A stretch of 64,000 nt of DNA from DASTFY01 sp963813375. Lineage in GTDB: Bacteria; Actinomycetota; Acidimicrobiia; Acidimicrobiales; Ilumatobacteraceae. The notes beneath the pieces are model-generated. The model was not told where the DNA came from. It ran no database searches and saw only the letters and a program-made list of their open reading frames with translations. A program made the translations under genes and the position numbers. Where the stretch lies: contig CAWEYT010000023.1 of the NCBI GenBank assembly GCA_963813375.1, positions 62,001-126,000 on the forward strand, in the 5' to 3' direction. Positions 37,120 to 45,226 of this stretch are shown here, piece after piece. Every line of letters starts with the position of its first letter. Within the stretch, counting starts at the first letter, position 1.

Positions 37120-37125
37120 TAGGGT
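37120..37125 (+). promoter_or_regulatory. -10 box (TAGGGT) for the DUF6325 operon
   Basis: TAGGGT lies 36 nt before ATG 37162; here a leader with the ribosome-binding site AGGAGGGG is present. Confidence 0.45.
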
Positions 37126-37161
37126 GGCCGCCGGTTCAGCCGCCGACCAGGAGGGGTGCAC

Positions 37162-37572
37162 ATGGCCATCGGGCCTGTGGAGTACATCATCATCGGGTTC
37201 CCCGAGAACAACTTCAAGGGCGAGATCGTCCCTGCGCTGGCCGACCTCGTCGAGAGCGGCACGGTGCGCATCCTCGATCTGGTCTTCGTCATGAAGGACG
37301 CAGACGGCACCGTGACCACGGTCGAGTACGAGGATCTTCCCGGCATGAGTGACCTCGAGGGGGAGGCCGACGGCCTCCTCAGCGAAGAGGATCTGGAGAT
37401 GGTGTCGGAGGTGTTGGAGCCCAACTCCTCCGGCCTCATGATCGTCTGGGAGGACCTTTGGGCCACCCGGCTGGCCGCGGCCTTACGCGACGCCGGCGGG
37501 GTCATTCTCAGCGGGGAACGCATTCCCCACGAGATCGTCGAAGCCGCGTTCGAGGGCATCTCGGCCGGTTGA
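37162..37572 (+). CDS. DUF6325 family protein
   Basis: 136 residues. MAIGPVEYIIIGFPENNFKG, EIVPALADLVESGTVRILDLVFV and IPHEIVEAAFEG are typical of DUF6325, small cytosolic actinobacterial proteins usually followed by a SHOCT-domain gene, as here. ATG 37162 lies 6 nt after AGGAGGGG, so it is preferred to GTG 37156. Function unknown. Confidence 0.9.
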   Translation: MAIGPVEYIIIGFPENNFKGEIVPALADLVESGTVRILDLVFVMKDADGTVTTVEYEDLPGMSDLEGEADGLLSEEDLEMVSEVLEPNSSGLMIVWEDLWATRLAAALRDAGGVILSGERIPHEIVEAAFEGISAG

Positions 37573-37595
37573 GCAGGAAGCGAGGGTAGAGACAG

Positions 37596-37955
37596 ATGAT
37601 GCGAAGAGGGGTCGGACGACGCGGTCGGCCGGGCTTGGTCGGCACGATGGCCCGCACAGCGGTGGTCGCCGGGACGGCGACGGCGGTGGCGGGCGGAGTT
37701 TCCCGCCACCAGCAGTCCAAGGCCCAGGACCAGGCCGATGCCGAGGCAGCTCAACAACAGGAGGAGATGGCCCAGCAGCAGGCCATGGCCGACCAGGCGG
37801 CCGCCAACGCCGCCGCCCAGCAGGCCGCCGCAGCACCAGCCGCTCCGGCCGAGGACCCGACCGTCACCAAGCTGAAGGAGCTGGCCGGTCTCCACGAGCA
37901 GGGCATCCTGACCGACGAGGAGTTCGCCTCCGCCAAGGCCAAGCTGCTCGCCTGA
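37596..37955 (+). CDS. SHOCT domain-containing protein
   Basis: 119 residues. A hydrophobic N-terminal part (LVGTMARTAVVAGTATAVAGG), an Ala/Gln-rich coil (residues about 45-85), and a C-terminal SHOCT motif KLKELAGLHEQGILTDEEF. SHOCT is a short helical oligomerisation or membrane-targeting motif. It is 23 nt after the DUF6325 gene and probably works with it. Confidence 0.88.
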   Translation: MMRRGVGRRGRPGLVGTMARTAVVAGTATAVAGGVSRHQQSKAQDQADAEAAQQQEEMAQQQAMADQAAANAAAQQAAAAPAAPAEDPTVTKLKELAGLHEQGILTDEEFASAKAKLLA

Positions 37956-37997
37956 GCGGCGCTCGCCAGCGCCTGAGCAGGCGGGGAGGCTGGGACG

Positions 37998-38360
37998 ATG
38001 AAGGACAGCCTGACGATCGGGGTCGAGGGCCTCACCCGCCACGCCGTGACGGCCGACATGTCGCCGCCGCACCTGCCGCGGGTCGTCCTGTCGACCCCGA
38101 CCATGATCCAGCTCATCGAGATGACATGCCTTCACGCGGCCCAGGAGCACCTCGAGGACGGCGAGACGACCGTGGGCACCCATGTGTGCGTCAGCCACGA
38201 GGCGGCGGTCTTCGAGGGTGAGGAGTTCGAGATCGTCGGCCGGCTGGCGGAGGTGAACCGGCGCCGGCTGACGTTCGAGGTCGAGGTGACTGGCCCGCAG
38301 GGCGTCGTCAGCCGGGGGACACACGAGCGGGCGGTGGTGTCCCTGGACAGGATGGGCTGA
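37998..38360 (+). CDS. hotdog-fold thioesterase (FlK-like)
   Basis: 120 residues. STPTMIQLIEMTCLHAAQEHL, TVGTHVCVSHEAAVFEGEEF and HERAVVSLDRM match the fluoroacetyl-CoA-thioesterase-like group. It probably hydrolyses a small acyl-CoA; the substrate is unknown. Third gene of the 37162-39446 run. Confidence 0.85.
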   Translation: MKDSLTIGVEGLTRHAVTADMSPPHLPRVVLSTPTMIQLIEMTCLHAAQEHLEDGETTVGTHVCVSHEAAVFEGEEFEIVGRLAEVNRRRLTFEVEVTGPQGVVSRGTHERAVVSLDRMG

Positions 38361-38363
38361 ACG

Positions 38364-39446
38364 GTGCGGCGGTCGCGAGCGGCGCTGTTCGGGCTGGGGT
38401 TGGCGGCGTGGGTGGCGGCGTGCGGCGATCCCGTCGTGGTCGACACCGCGACGCCGGACACGGCCGCCACCACGAGCAGCAGCGTCCCCGGCGCGGGCGG
38501 GCTGTCCATCGTGCAACTCGGCGACTCCATCGCCTCCGGCGAGGGCACGCTGTACGGCTACGAGTACGACGCCCACACCCAGGAGTGGACCGGGGGAGAC
38601 ATCTCCGTGAAGTGGCCCGGCCCGTACCCGCTGTGTCACGACTCGCCCGACGCCTACGGCAACATCGTCGCCGCCTACTTCGACGCCGAGTTCGCCCAGT
38701 TCGCGTGCACCGGCGCCACGTTCGCGGCAGGCATCTCGGCGCCCGAGACCGACGACGGCACCGTGCTGCGCCCCGCCCAGTTCGGCAACTGGGCGACGCA
38801 GGCCGACCTCAACGCCGAGTACGACGCGGCCCAGCCGGACGTGGTGCTCGTGACCTTGGGCGCGGACGACCTGCACTTCGTGTCCATCGTCGAGGCGTGC
38901 ATCGAGAACGGCTACGAGTACGCCTTCGACCTCGCGGACCTGGAGTGCACGAGCACCAACCCCGGGGCCACCATCCAGAAGGACTACTTCGACTTCCTGC
39001 CCACGCTGAGGGCCAACTACGCCACGCTCGTCGACTGGATCGCAGCGCGGGCGAAGGCGAACAGCGTGGTGGCGCCGAAGGTGGTCATCACCAACTACGC
39101 CAACCCGCTCCCCGCCGCCGGCACCAAGTGCCCCGACACGAACTGGCTCTACCCCGAGCAGACCGAGTACCTGGCCAGCCTCGTCGACGACCTGAACGGC
39201 ACCATCCGCCAGACGGTCGAGGGCCTCGGCCCGGACGTGGGCTTCGCCGACATCTCGACGGCCTACGAGCCCCAGGGCGTCTCCCACATCTGGTGCACGG
39301 ACGCCCCGTGGGCGTACGGGCTGTCGATCTACAAGGTCACCGAACCCTCGAGCTTCGAGAGCCAGGCGCCCTTCCATCCCACGCCGCAGGGACAGGAGAG
39401 CATCGCCGCGCACGTCATCCCGGCCGTCCGCTCGCTCCTCGGCTAG
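38364..39446 (+). CDS. SGNH/GDSL hydrolase lipoprotein
   Basis: 360 residues from GTG 38364. The signal peptide ends in lipobox VAAC (C20), followed by a Thr/Ser-rich linker. Block I is QLGDSIASGEG, the Gly/Asn oxyanion parts include TLGADDLHF, and the catalytic D-x-x-H block is FHPTPQGQ. Several cysteines (HDSPDA after LCHD, FACTGA, EACIE, LECTS, KCPDTN, IWCTD) suggest disulfides outside the cell. An extracellular esterase or lipase, as in the Streptomyces-type SGNH group. Confidence 0.9.
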   Translation: MRRSRAALFGLGLAAWVAACGDPVVVDTATPDTAATTSSSVPGAGGLSIVQLGDSIASGEGTLYGYEYDAHTQEWTGGDISVKWPGPYPLCHDSPDAYGNIVAAYFDAEFAQFACTGATFAAGISAPETDDGTVLRPAQFGNWATQADLNAEYDAAQPDVVLVTLGADDLHFVSIVEACIENGYEYAFDLADLECTSTNPGATIQKDYFDFLPTLRANYATLVDWIAARAKANSVVAPKVVITNYANPLPAAGTKCPDTNWLYPEQTEYLASLVDDLNGTIRQTVEGLGPDVGFADISTAYEPQGVSHIWCTDAPWAYGLSIYKVTEPSSFESQAPFHPTPQGQESIAAHVIPAVRSLLG

Positions 39447-39457
39447 CGGCGCCGGGG

Positions 39458-39826
39458 TCACGAATCGGCGAACGTGACCTCGACCATCGGTGCCGTGGCG
39501 ACGAGATCGTCGAGGGCCGCTTCACCCCGGTACCACGTCGCCGCGGCGTGGGCGAGCACGGTGCGGCGGGTCTCCCGGTCCGTGACGAGCGCGGCCCGGG
39601 CGGGCAGATCGGCGTGCACGCGCTGCTTGAGGTGCACGGTGAAGTCCGGATGGGCGGCGAGGTTGGCCAGCCAGTCACGCGGCCCAGGAGTCCCGGTGAT
39701 GAAGTAGCGGCCGTCGATGTGGAGCATCCAGATCTCGATGCGACGGGGCTGCCCGGTGCGGGCGCCGATCGTCGTGATGTCGACGGTCAGATCGTCGCTC
39801 AGCGCCCGGAGGGTGCGATCGTCCAT
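39458..39826 (-). CDS. nitroreductase/deazaflavin-dependent oxidoreductase (DUF385)
   Basis: 122 residues. VDITTIGARTGQPRRIEIWM, GRYFITGTPGPRDWLANL and HPDFTVHL are typical of the F420-binding split-barrel (Ddn-like) family. The ATG shares one base with the stop of the upstream MDR gene (TGATG), so the two are co-translated. Confidence 0.88.
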   Translation of the reverse strand: MDDRTLRALSDDLTVDITTIGARTGQPRRIEIWMLHIDGRYFITGTPGPRDWLANLAAHPDFTVHLKQRVHADLPARAALVTDRETRRTVLAHAAATWYRGEAALDDLVATAPMVEVTFADS

Positions 39827-40806
39827 CAGGCGCCGATGGTGACAACCACCCGGCCCTCGGCCTTGCGGTCGGCCAGGTGGCGGATGGCCTGACCACCCTC
39901 GGCCAGGGGGAACGTGGCCGAAACGTGGGGCTGGAGCCGGCCGTCGCCGAGCATGGCGACGAGCTCGAGGCCGTTGGCCGCGGCGCGGTCGGGCTCGTGC
40001 TGCACGAAGGCGCCCCAGAAGACCCCGACGACCGAGCACCCCTTGAGCAGCGGCAGGTTGAGCGGGAGCTTGGGGATGTCACCGGCGGCGAAGCCGATCA
40101 CGAGGTAGCGGCCCGCCCAGGCCGTCGAGCGGAGGGCAGGTTCGCTGAAACGACCACCGACCGGGTCGTAGACGACGTCGGCGCCCCGGCCGCCGGTGAG
40201 CTCGCGCACCGCAGACTTGAGGTCCTCCCGCTCGTAGTCGATCGTCATGGCCGCACCCCGCTCGCGGCACACGGCCAGCTTGGCCGGGCTGGACGCGGCG
40301 GCGATGACCGTGGCCCCCATGGTGGCGCCCAGCTCGACCGCGGCCAGGCCCACACCGCCCGCCGCGCCGAGCACCAGCAGGGTCTCGCCGGCTTGCAGCG
40401 CAGCTCGGTCCCGCAGCGCGTGGAACGAGGTGCCGTAGGCGTAGAGGAACCCGGCTGCGGCTTCGAACTCGACGCCCTCGGGCAGGGGGACGACCGCAGC
40501 CGCCGGGGCCCGCACCTGCTCCGCCATGCCTCCCCAGCCGAGCGGGAGGATCACGCGGTCCCCGACCGAGACCGTGCTCACCTCGCCACCGACCGCGGAC
40601 ACCAACCCGGCGACCTCGCCCCCGGGTGAGAACGGGAAGGAGGGCTTGAACTGGTAGAGGCCCTGGATCATGAGCACGTCGGGAAACGTCGCCGAGCAGG
40701 CTCGCACGTCCACGACCACGTCGGCCGGCCCCGGCTCGGGAGCGTCGACGTCTTCGACCGCGAGGGACTCCGGCGGTCCGAACTGGTGGCAGAGCAGGGC
40801 GCGCAC
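39826..40806 (-). CDS. NADPH:quinone oxidoreductase-type MDR enzyme
   Basis: 326-residue zinc-free medium-chain dehydrogenase. FSPGGEVAGLVSAVG, GYAYGTSFHAL-like FLYAYGTSFHALRDRA, the Rossmann motif LVLGAAGGVGLAAVELG and YDPVGGRFSEPALR are quinone-reductase features. GTG 40806 starts VRALLCHQFGPPE and has a TACGCT box 8 nt upstream. Paired with the DUF385 enzyme. Confidence 0.92.
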   Translation of the reverse strand: MRALLCHQFGPPESLAVEDVDAPEPGPADVVVDVRACSATFPDVLMIQGLYQFKPSFPFSPGGEVAGLVSAVGGEVSTVSVGDRVILPLGWGGMAEQVRAPAAAVVPLPEGVEFEAAAGFLYAYGTSFHALRDRAALQAGETLLVLGAAGGVGLAAVELGATMGATVIAAASSPAKLAVCRERGAAMTIDYEREDLKSAVRELTGGRGADVVYDPVGGRFSEPALRSTAWAGRYLVIGFAAGDIPKLPLNLPLLKGCSVVGVFWGAFVQHEPDRAAANGLELVAMLGDGRLQPHVSATFPLAEGGQAIRHLADRKAEGRVVVTIGA

Positions 40807-40814
40807 GGCCGCCG

Positions 40815-40820
40815 AGCGTA
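40815..40820 (-). promoter_or_regulatory. -10 box (TACGCT) for the MDR gene
   Basis: On the minus strand TACGCT ends 8 nt before GTG 40806; back to back with the vapBC promoter. Confidence 0.45.
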
Positions 40821-40868
40821 CGCGCCCGGTCCCGTCAGATGGCGCGAGGGGAGAGTTGGGAATGGTCA

Positions 40869-40879
40869 CCCATTATGGG
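40869..40879. promoter_or_regulatory. vapBC operator palindrome
   Basis: CCCAT and ATGGG arms around one T, 12 nt upstream of the vapB -10 box; a likely autoregulation site. Confidence 0.45.
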
Positions 40880-40890
40880 ATGGAATTGGG

Positions 40891-40896
40891 TACGAT
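40891..40896 (+). promoter_or_regulatory. -10 box (TACGAT) for vapBC
   Basis: TACGAT ends 7 nt before GTG 40904 and so favours this GTG over ATG 40880. Confidence 0.5.
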
Positions 40897-40903
40897 CCGC
40901 CTC

Positions 40904-41147
40904 GTGCGTGTGATCGTCGACAAGGTGGGCCGCATCGTCATCCCCAAGCGGCTGCGGGAGCAGGCTGGCATCACGGCCGACACCGAGTTGGACATCGTGT
41001 TCGATGGCCTCGCCATCCGGCTCGAGCCGGTGCGTGACGCACGAGCGCGTCGTCGACCACCGTGACGGTCTGCCTGTCCTGCGCGCCGTGCCCGACGGCG
41101 TGCTCACCGACGACGTCGTCCGCGCCCTCCGTGATGAGCAGCGTTGA
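40904..41147 (+). CDS. vapB: AbrB/MazE-fold antitoxin (frameshift near 41041)
   Basis: About 80 residues. VRVIVDKVGRIVIPKRLREQAGI is a SpoVT/AbrB swapped-hairpin DNA-binding domain, followed by DTELDIVFDGLAIRLEPV. As given, the frame ends in RDARARRRPP. Removing one C near 41041 gives ERVVDHRDGLPVLRAV and VLTDDVVRALRDEQR, the usual antitoxin tail, with TGA 41145-41147 overlapping the toxin start. It should bind its own promoter and neutralise the toxin. Confidence 0.85.
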
Positions 41148-41562
41148 CACTCGTTGGGCGGTCGACACCAGCGTCGCAGTCGCCTCCCTGGATGCCAGCC
41201 ACGAGGCCCACGCGGTCTGCCGTGAGGTGCTGATCCGGCGGCGACCGGCCTTGGCTGGGCACGCACTCTTCGAGACGTTCTCGGTCCTCACCCGGCTACC
41301 CGCACCGTTCCGACTCACACCTCGGAGCGCGGTCGCTGTCCTCGACGAGGCTTTCCCCGCGGCGGAGCTGGCCGAGCGGAGACGACTACGCGGAGCTCTG
41401 GCCGAGCTGGCCCGGTCGGGGTTGGTCGGCGGTGCGGTCTATGACGCCCTGGTCGGTTGGGCGGCGCGGGCGGCGGGCCAGGTCCTCATCACCCGGGACC
41501 GCCGCGCGGAGCGCGCCTACCGGGCCCTGGGCATCCCCTACGAGTTGGTCGGACTGTCCTAG
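41134..41562 (+). CDS. vapC: PIN-domain toxin VapC
   Basis: 142-residue PIN ribonuclease. Acidic site D11 (WAVDTSVA), E47 (HALFETFSVL), D104 (AVYDALVGWAA) and D122 (LITRDRRAERAY) are all present, so it should be active against tRNA or rRNA. ATG 41134 lies inside the antitoxin 3' end (14-nt overlap), the standard coupled arrangement. Confidence 0.92.
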   Translation: MSSVDTRWAVDTSVAVASLDASHEAHAVCREVLIRRRPALAGHALFETFSVLTRLPAPFRLTPRSAVAVLDEAFPAAELAERRRLRGALAELARSGLVGGAVYDALVGWAARAAGQVLITRDRRAERAYRALGIPYELVGLS

Positions 41563-41579
41563 GGCGACGCTGTCGAGCG

Positions 41580-42806
41580 TCAGGCTCCGTCCGGGCCGAC
41601 GTCGGTCAACCCGTTCCAGAACGCTTCGTCCTCGTAGCCGAGGGCCCAGAGGGAGCTCCCGCTGAAGCCGGCCGCCTCGGCCAGCGCGGCCCGGGCCAGG
41701 GCACCTTCACCGTCGACGTAGCGGACCTGGCGGGTCTGGGTGCACGAGTTCGCGCCGTCCGACAGCTCCAACTGGTAGGTGAAGGCCCACTCCCCGGTCG
41801 TCTCGTCGTACACGGGCTCGGCTCGGCGCCGTCGGGCCAACTCGGGCGCCGAGCGGGCCGTGACGCCGGTGCGACCTTCCTCCTCGCCGGCCGGGCAGGT
41901 GCCCGTGGTGGCCACCACCCAGTTGTAGCCGTAGGCCGGGATGCCGAGCACGAGCTTGGCCGGGTCGCCGCTGGCCGCGACCGTCCCGTCGATGGCCTGC
42001 TGCACCCAGTCGAGCGGCGCGATCGGACCGGCGGAGGCTGTCGAGTAGTCGTAGGCCATCACGCGGATCCGGTCGACCAGCGGCGCGATGGCCGCGTAGT
42101 CGTAGACCCAGTAGCCGCTGTCCGCGGTCTGGCCGGTGTCGTACACGGGCGGGATGCTGACGGTGAGCGTGCGCCCATCGTCATGGAGTCGCTCGGCCAG
42201 CTCGCCGACGAACGCCACCCAGTTCGGGCGGGTTGTGGCCCAGGTGGAGCGATCGTCGGCGAAGGCGAACTGCTCGTAGTCGATGTCCAGCCCTGCGAAG
42301 TCGCCGGCGGCGGCGAAATCGGCCAGCGCCTGGACGTGCCGGGCGCGCTGCGCCGGATCGGCCAGCAGCGCAGCCATTTCGCCCGGCGGGAGCGCGTCGA
42401 CGACCGAGGGGACGATCCTGGCGTCGGCATCCCGCGCCGAGGACAGGAAGGCCTCCACCTCGGTCGCGGGCGCGTTGCCGTCCACCACGATGCGGTCGAC
42501 GCCCTCGGCCGCGTACCAGAACGGCGAGAGCTCCCGGAGCTCGTCCGAACGCTGCGCGACCTCCGGCAATGAGTCCTCGAGGGCCCAGTACGGCGCCCAG
42601 GCATCGAGCCCGGTGGTCGGTTCCGGCGTGTCGTCGCCTCCGCCGGGCCGCAGGAACAGCACGAGCGCGGCGACCAACGTCACCACGCCGCAGCCGACGA
42701 ACACGACGATGCGCCGCCGCCCGGCGAGGTGCCCGTGGCGTGGTTCCTGTGCGTCGTCTGCTGGCGCGCTGTCGGGCGGGCCGCCGGTCGCGGCGTCGTC
42801 GGGCAT
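41580..42806 (-). CDS. membrane-anchored GH18-type glycoside hydrolase
   Basis: 408 residues. A cytosolic acidic tail, one membrane helix (IVVFVGCGVVTLVAALVLFL, about 33-52), then an outside TIM-barrel with the GH18 motif FAGLDIDYEQF (catalytic Glu in DIDYE), VMAYDYSTASAGPIAPLDWV and GIPAYGYNW. It is closest to the YaaH/SleL-like group acting on N-acetylglucosamine linkages. Convergent with vapC. Confidence 0.88.
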   Translation of the reverse strand: MPDDAATGGPPDSAPADDAQEPRHGHLAGRRRIVVFVGCGVVTLVAALVLFLRPGGGDDTPEPTTGLDAWAPYWALEDSLPEVAQRSDELRELSPFWYAAEGVDRIVVDGNAPATEVEAFLSSARDADARIVPSVVDALPPGEMAALLADPAQRARHVQALADFAAAGDFAGLDIDYEQFAFADDRSTWATTRPNWVAFVGELAERLHDDGRTLTVSIPPVYDTGQTADSGYWVYDYAAIAPLVDRIRVMAYDYSTASAGPIAPLDWVQQAIDGTVAASGDPAKLVLGIPAYGYNWVVATTGTCPAGEEEGRTGVTARSAPELARRRRAEPVYDETTGEWAFTYQLELSDGANSCTQTRQVRYVDGEGALARAALAEAAGFSGSSLWALGYEDEAFWNGLTDVGPDGA

Positions 42807-42816
42807 GTCGAGGCGT

Positions 42817-43308
42817 TCAGGCCCGCTCGGTCCGCTTGACCCCCTGGCCCGGTCGCCACAGTTCGATGACCAGACGGTCGCCGTCGGGATGCAACGAGGT
42901 CAGCACCACCTCCGTCAGTTGCAGACGGAACAGGTGCATCGGCCCCGGCGGGGCGGGGACGTCATCCATCAGCCTGGCGATCTCGTCCGGATCGGTGACC
43001 TCGACGGCGAGGCCGGCGATCTTCGCGTCGCCCCCCTCCATCGACCCGTCCCCGGGGTTGGCGTGGATCGCGAACCGGGGATCGCGCTGGAGGTCCCTCG
43101 CCTTCACGGCCTCGGGCATGCTGCCCAGCAGGAGATCCGGTGGCCGCAGCACGACCTCGGTCCCGCTCACCCGGGGCGCGCCGTCGCTGCGCACCGATGC
43201 CAGCACGTGGTGCTTCGTGGCGGTCAGGCGGGCCTCGACGGCCGCCGCGAGCTCAGGGGCGTCCGCGGCGAATGTCCCCCACGAGGCGGTCTCAGGTGTG
43301 GCCGTCAT
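42817..43308 (-). CDS. pyridoxamine 5'-phosphate oxidase-family protein
   Basis: 163 residues from ATG 43308. LTATKHHVLASVRSDGAPRVSGTEVVL and LQRDPRFAIHANPGD are FMN-binding split-barrel features. The actual cofactor (FMN, F420 or haem) is not clear. Its start overlaps the upstream hotdog gene end by 17 nt. Confidence 0.87.
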   Translation of the reverse strand: MTATPETASWGTFAADAPELAAAVEARLTATKHHVLASVRSDGAPRVSGTEVVLRPPDLLLGSMPEAVKARDLQRDPRFAIHANPGDGSMEGGDAKIAGLAVEVTDPDEIARLMDDVPAPPGPMHLFRLQLTEVVLTSLHPDGDRLVIELWRPGQGVKRTERA

Positions 43309-44146
43309 CGATGCCCGACGATACGGGCCGGGGCCGGTAGATGGCGACGTGCCGGATGGACCAGACCGGCGCACCGTCGGCGACCACGACCACGTCGAGC
43401 TCGACGAAGTCGTGGCCCTTGCGCTCGAACACCCTGGTCACCGACCCGCGGGTGGAGACCTGCTGGCCCTCCGTGACGGTCCCGTGATGGGTGGTGTCGC
43501 TGGAGACGTGGATCCACGGACCGAGCCGCACGCTGCGGGACAGGACGTCGTTGGCTCCCCGGATGAGCCAGCCGGGGTGGGCGAGCTGAGGGAACGGCCA
43601 GCTCGCCGGCTGCTCGCCGATGGCCGCCAGCAGCGTCGCCTGTGCCTCCGCCGTCCAGGTCCGGTCGTAGGTCCCGAGCGCGACCGTCTCGAGGACATCG
43701 GGTTCGGCCGGCGGGCGCGCCTCGGGGTCGGGCAGGGCCACGGCCGCGGGGACGGATGGCGGCGGTGGGCTGGCTCCTGGGATGGGCAGCGTGGCCGTCC
43801 CCCGCGCCCGGACGTCGCCCTGGGGTCCGACCGCCTCGAGCTCGCTGGTGCCGTCCCGGCCCGCCACCAGGCGGAGCTCGATCTCCTCGCCGTCGTAGAC
43901 GGGCTGGAAGAACCGGGCGGTCATCGTCCCCCGCTCCAGCCAGTCCCTGCCCCAGCGCACGGCCGGGAGGGTGCTCAGGTAGGCGTAGACGGTGACGCCG
44001 GGGACGAGGCCACCGCGGAAGCCGTACTCGGCGGCCACCCGATCGTCGTGGATCCGGTTCTCGGACTTCTCGGCGTCGTTGCGGGCGATGACCCGCCGGG
44101 TGAGCGCCGCCTCCCCGCGCTCAACTCTGGCCTCAGGGGTCGACAT
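43292..44146 (-). CDS. double-hotdog (MaoC-like) protein
   Basis: 284 residues. RVIARNDAEKSENRIHDDRVAAEYGFRGGLVPGVTVYAYL is a MaoC-like start, and a second hotdog half ends in GSVTRVFERKGHDFVELDVVV. It might be a CoA-ester hydratase or just a CoA-ester-binding protein; the family is usually listed as hypothetical in Acidimicrobiia. Its start overlaps the terC end by 14 nt. Confidence 0.72.
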   Translation of the reverse strand: MSTPEARVERGEAALTRRVIARNDAEKSENRIHDDRVAAEYGFRGGLVPGVTVYAYLSTLPAVRWGRDWLERGTMTARFFQPVYDGEEIELRLVAGRDGTSELEAVGPQGDVRARGTATLPIPGASPPPPSVPAAVALPDPEARPPAEPDVLETVALGTYDRTWTAEAQATLLAAIGEQPASWPFPQLAHPGWLIRGANDVLSRSVRLGPWIHVSSDTTHHGTVTEGQQVSTRGSVTRVFERKGHDFVELDVVVVADGAPVWSIRHVAIYRPRPVSSGIDDGHT

Positions 44147-45155
44147 CGGCCGGCTGGCTGCTCGCGGCCGGGTCGTTGTCGCCGTCGTCCTGCCGGCGGG
44201 CGTCCCGCTTCTCGGCCCGGAGCGACGCGACGATGGTGATCGTCAGCACCAGCGCGATGACCCCCAGGCTCACGTACGTGGGCATGTGGTACACCTCGAC
44301 CATGATCATCTTGATGCCGACGAAGGCCAGGATGACGCCGAGACCGATGTTGAGGTAGCGGAACCGGTCGGCCATGCCGGACAGCAGGAAGTACAGCGCC
44401 CGCAACCCGAGGATGGCGAAGGCGTTCGACGCGAAGACGATGAACGGCTCGCGGGACACGGCCAGGATGGCTGGGATCGAGTCCACCGCGAAGACCACGT
44501 CGGTGGTCTCCACGAGGATGAGCACGGCGAAGAGCGGCGTGGCCAGCAGCTTGCCGGTGCGGCGGGTGAACATCTTCTGGCCGTCGTACTCGGGCGTCGA
44601 CGGCACGACGCGCCGGACGAGCTTCAGGATCGCGTTGTTCTCCGGGTGGACTTCCGCTCCCTTGTGCCGGGCGACCCGGAAGGCGGTGATGATCAGGAAG
44701 GCGCCGAAGACGTAGAGGATCCAGTCGAAGGCCTCGAGCAGGGCGACGCCGGCGAAGATGAAGATGGCCCGCAGCACCAGGGCACCGAAGATGCCCCAGA
44801 ACAGGACGCGGAACTGGTACTTCTGGGGCACCGCGAAGTAGCTGAAGATCACGGCCCACACGAAGACGTTGTCGACCGACAGGGACTTCTCGATGAGGTA
44901 GCCCGACAGGTACTCGCCCGCGGCCTGCCCGCCCTGCCAGCCGAGGATGACGAACGTGAAGCACAGGCCGATGGTGATCCACACGGCCGATTCGATGGCG
45001 GCTTCCTTGAAGCTGATCTCGTGCGGTGTGCGGTGCACGATCAGCAGATCCGCGACGAGGAGGAGGGCGATGGCGCCCACCAGCGCCCCCCAGGCCCAGA
45101 GGGGGACGTCGAAGCTGGCGAAGTTCGTGCTCGAGGAGGAGGTGGCGGCGAGCAT
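44133..45155 (-). CDS. TerC family membrane protein
   Basis: 340 residues with about 8-9 membrane helices. EKSLSVDNVFVWAVIFSYFAVPQKYQFRVLFWGI and LVETTDVVFAVDSIPAILAVS are the TerC/Alx signatures with conserved Asp residues in membrane. Relatives export Mn(II) or protect exported metalloproteins. The 71-nt space before it is too short for the yybP-ykoY riboswitch often found upstream, and no such fold is seen. Confidence 0.94.
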   Translation of the reverse strand: MLAATSSSSTNFASFDVPLWAWGALVGAIALLLVADLLIVHRTPHEISFKEAAIESAVWITIGLCFTFVILGWQGGQAAGEYLSGYLIEKSLSVDNVFVWAVIFSYFAVPQKYQFRVLFWGIFGALVLRAIFIFAGVALLEAFDWILYVFGAFLIITAFRVARHKGAEVHPENNAILKLVRRVVPSTPEYDGQKMFTRRTGKLLATPLFAVLILVETTDVVFAVDSIPAILAVSREPFIVFASNAFAILGLRALYFLLSGMADRFRYLNIGLGVILAFVGIKMIMVEVYHMPTYVSLGVIALVLTITIVASLRAEKRDARRQDDGDNDPAASSQPADVDP

Positions 45156-45169
45156 GACGGTGGAGGAGA

Positions 45170-45175
45170 ACCGTA
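45170..45175 (-). promoter_or_regulatory. -10 box (TACGGT) for terC
   Basis: On the minus strand TACGGT ends 14 nt before ATG 45155, with CTCCTCC in between; a short leader. Confidence 0.35.
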
Positions 45176-45226
45176 CCCGTCAGCGACGCCCGTCAAGCGG
45201 TCGGAGGAGGCACCTGCTCGGCCGGC

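Noticed and set aside
40880..40904. ATG 40880 as the VapB antitoxin start
   Set aside because: The TACGAT -10 box lies downstream of it, so the ATG would not be on the mRNA; GTG 40904 fits the leaderless pattern.
45156..45226. Possible yybP-ykoY manganese riboswitch before terC
   Set aside because: The gap is only 71 nt and shows none of the expected conserved loops.
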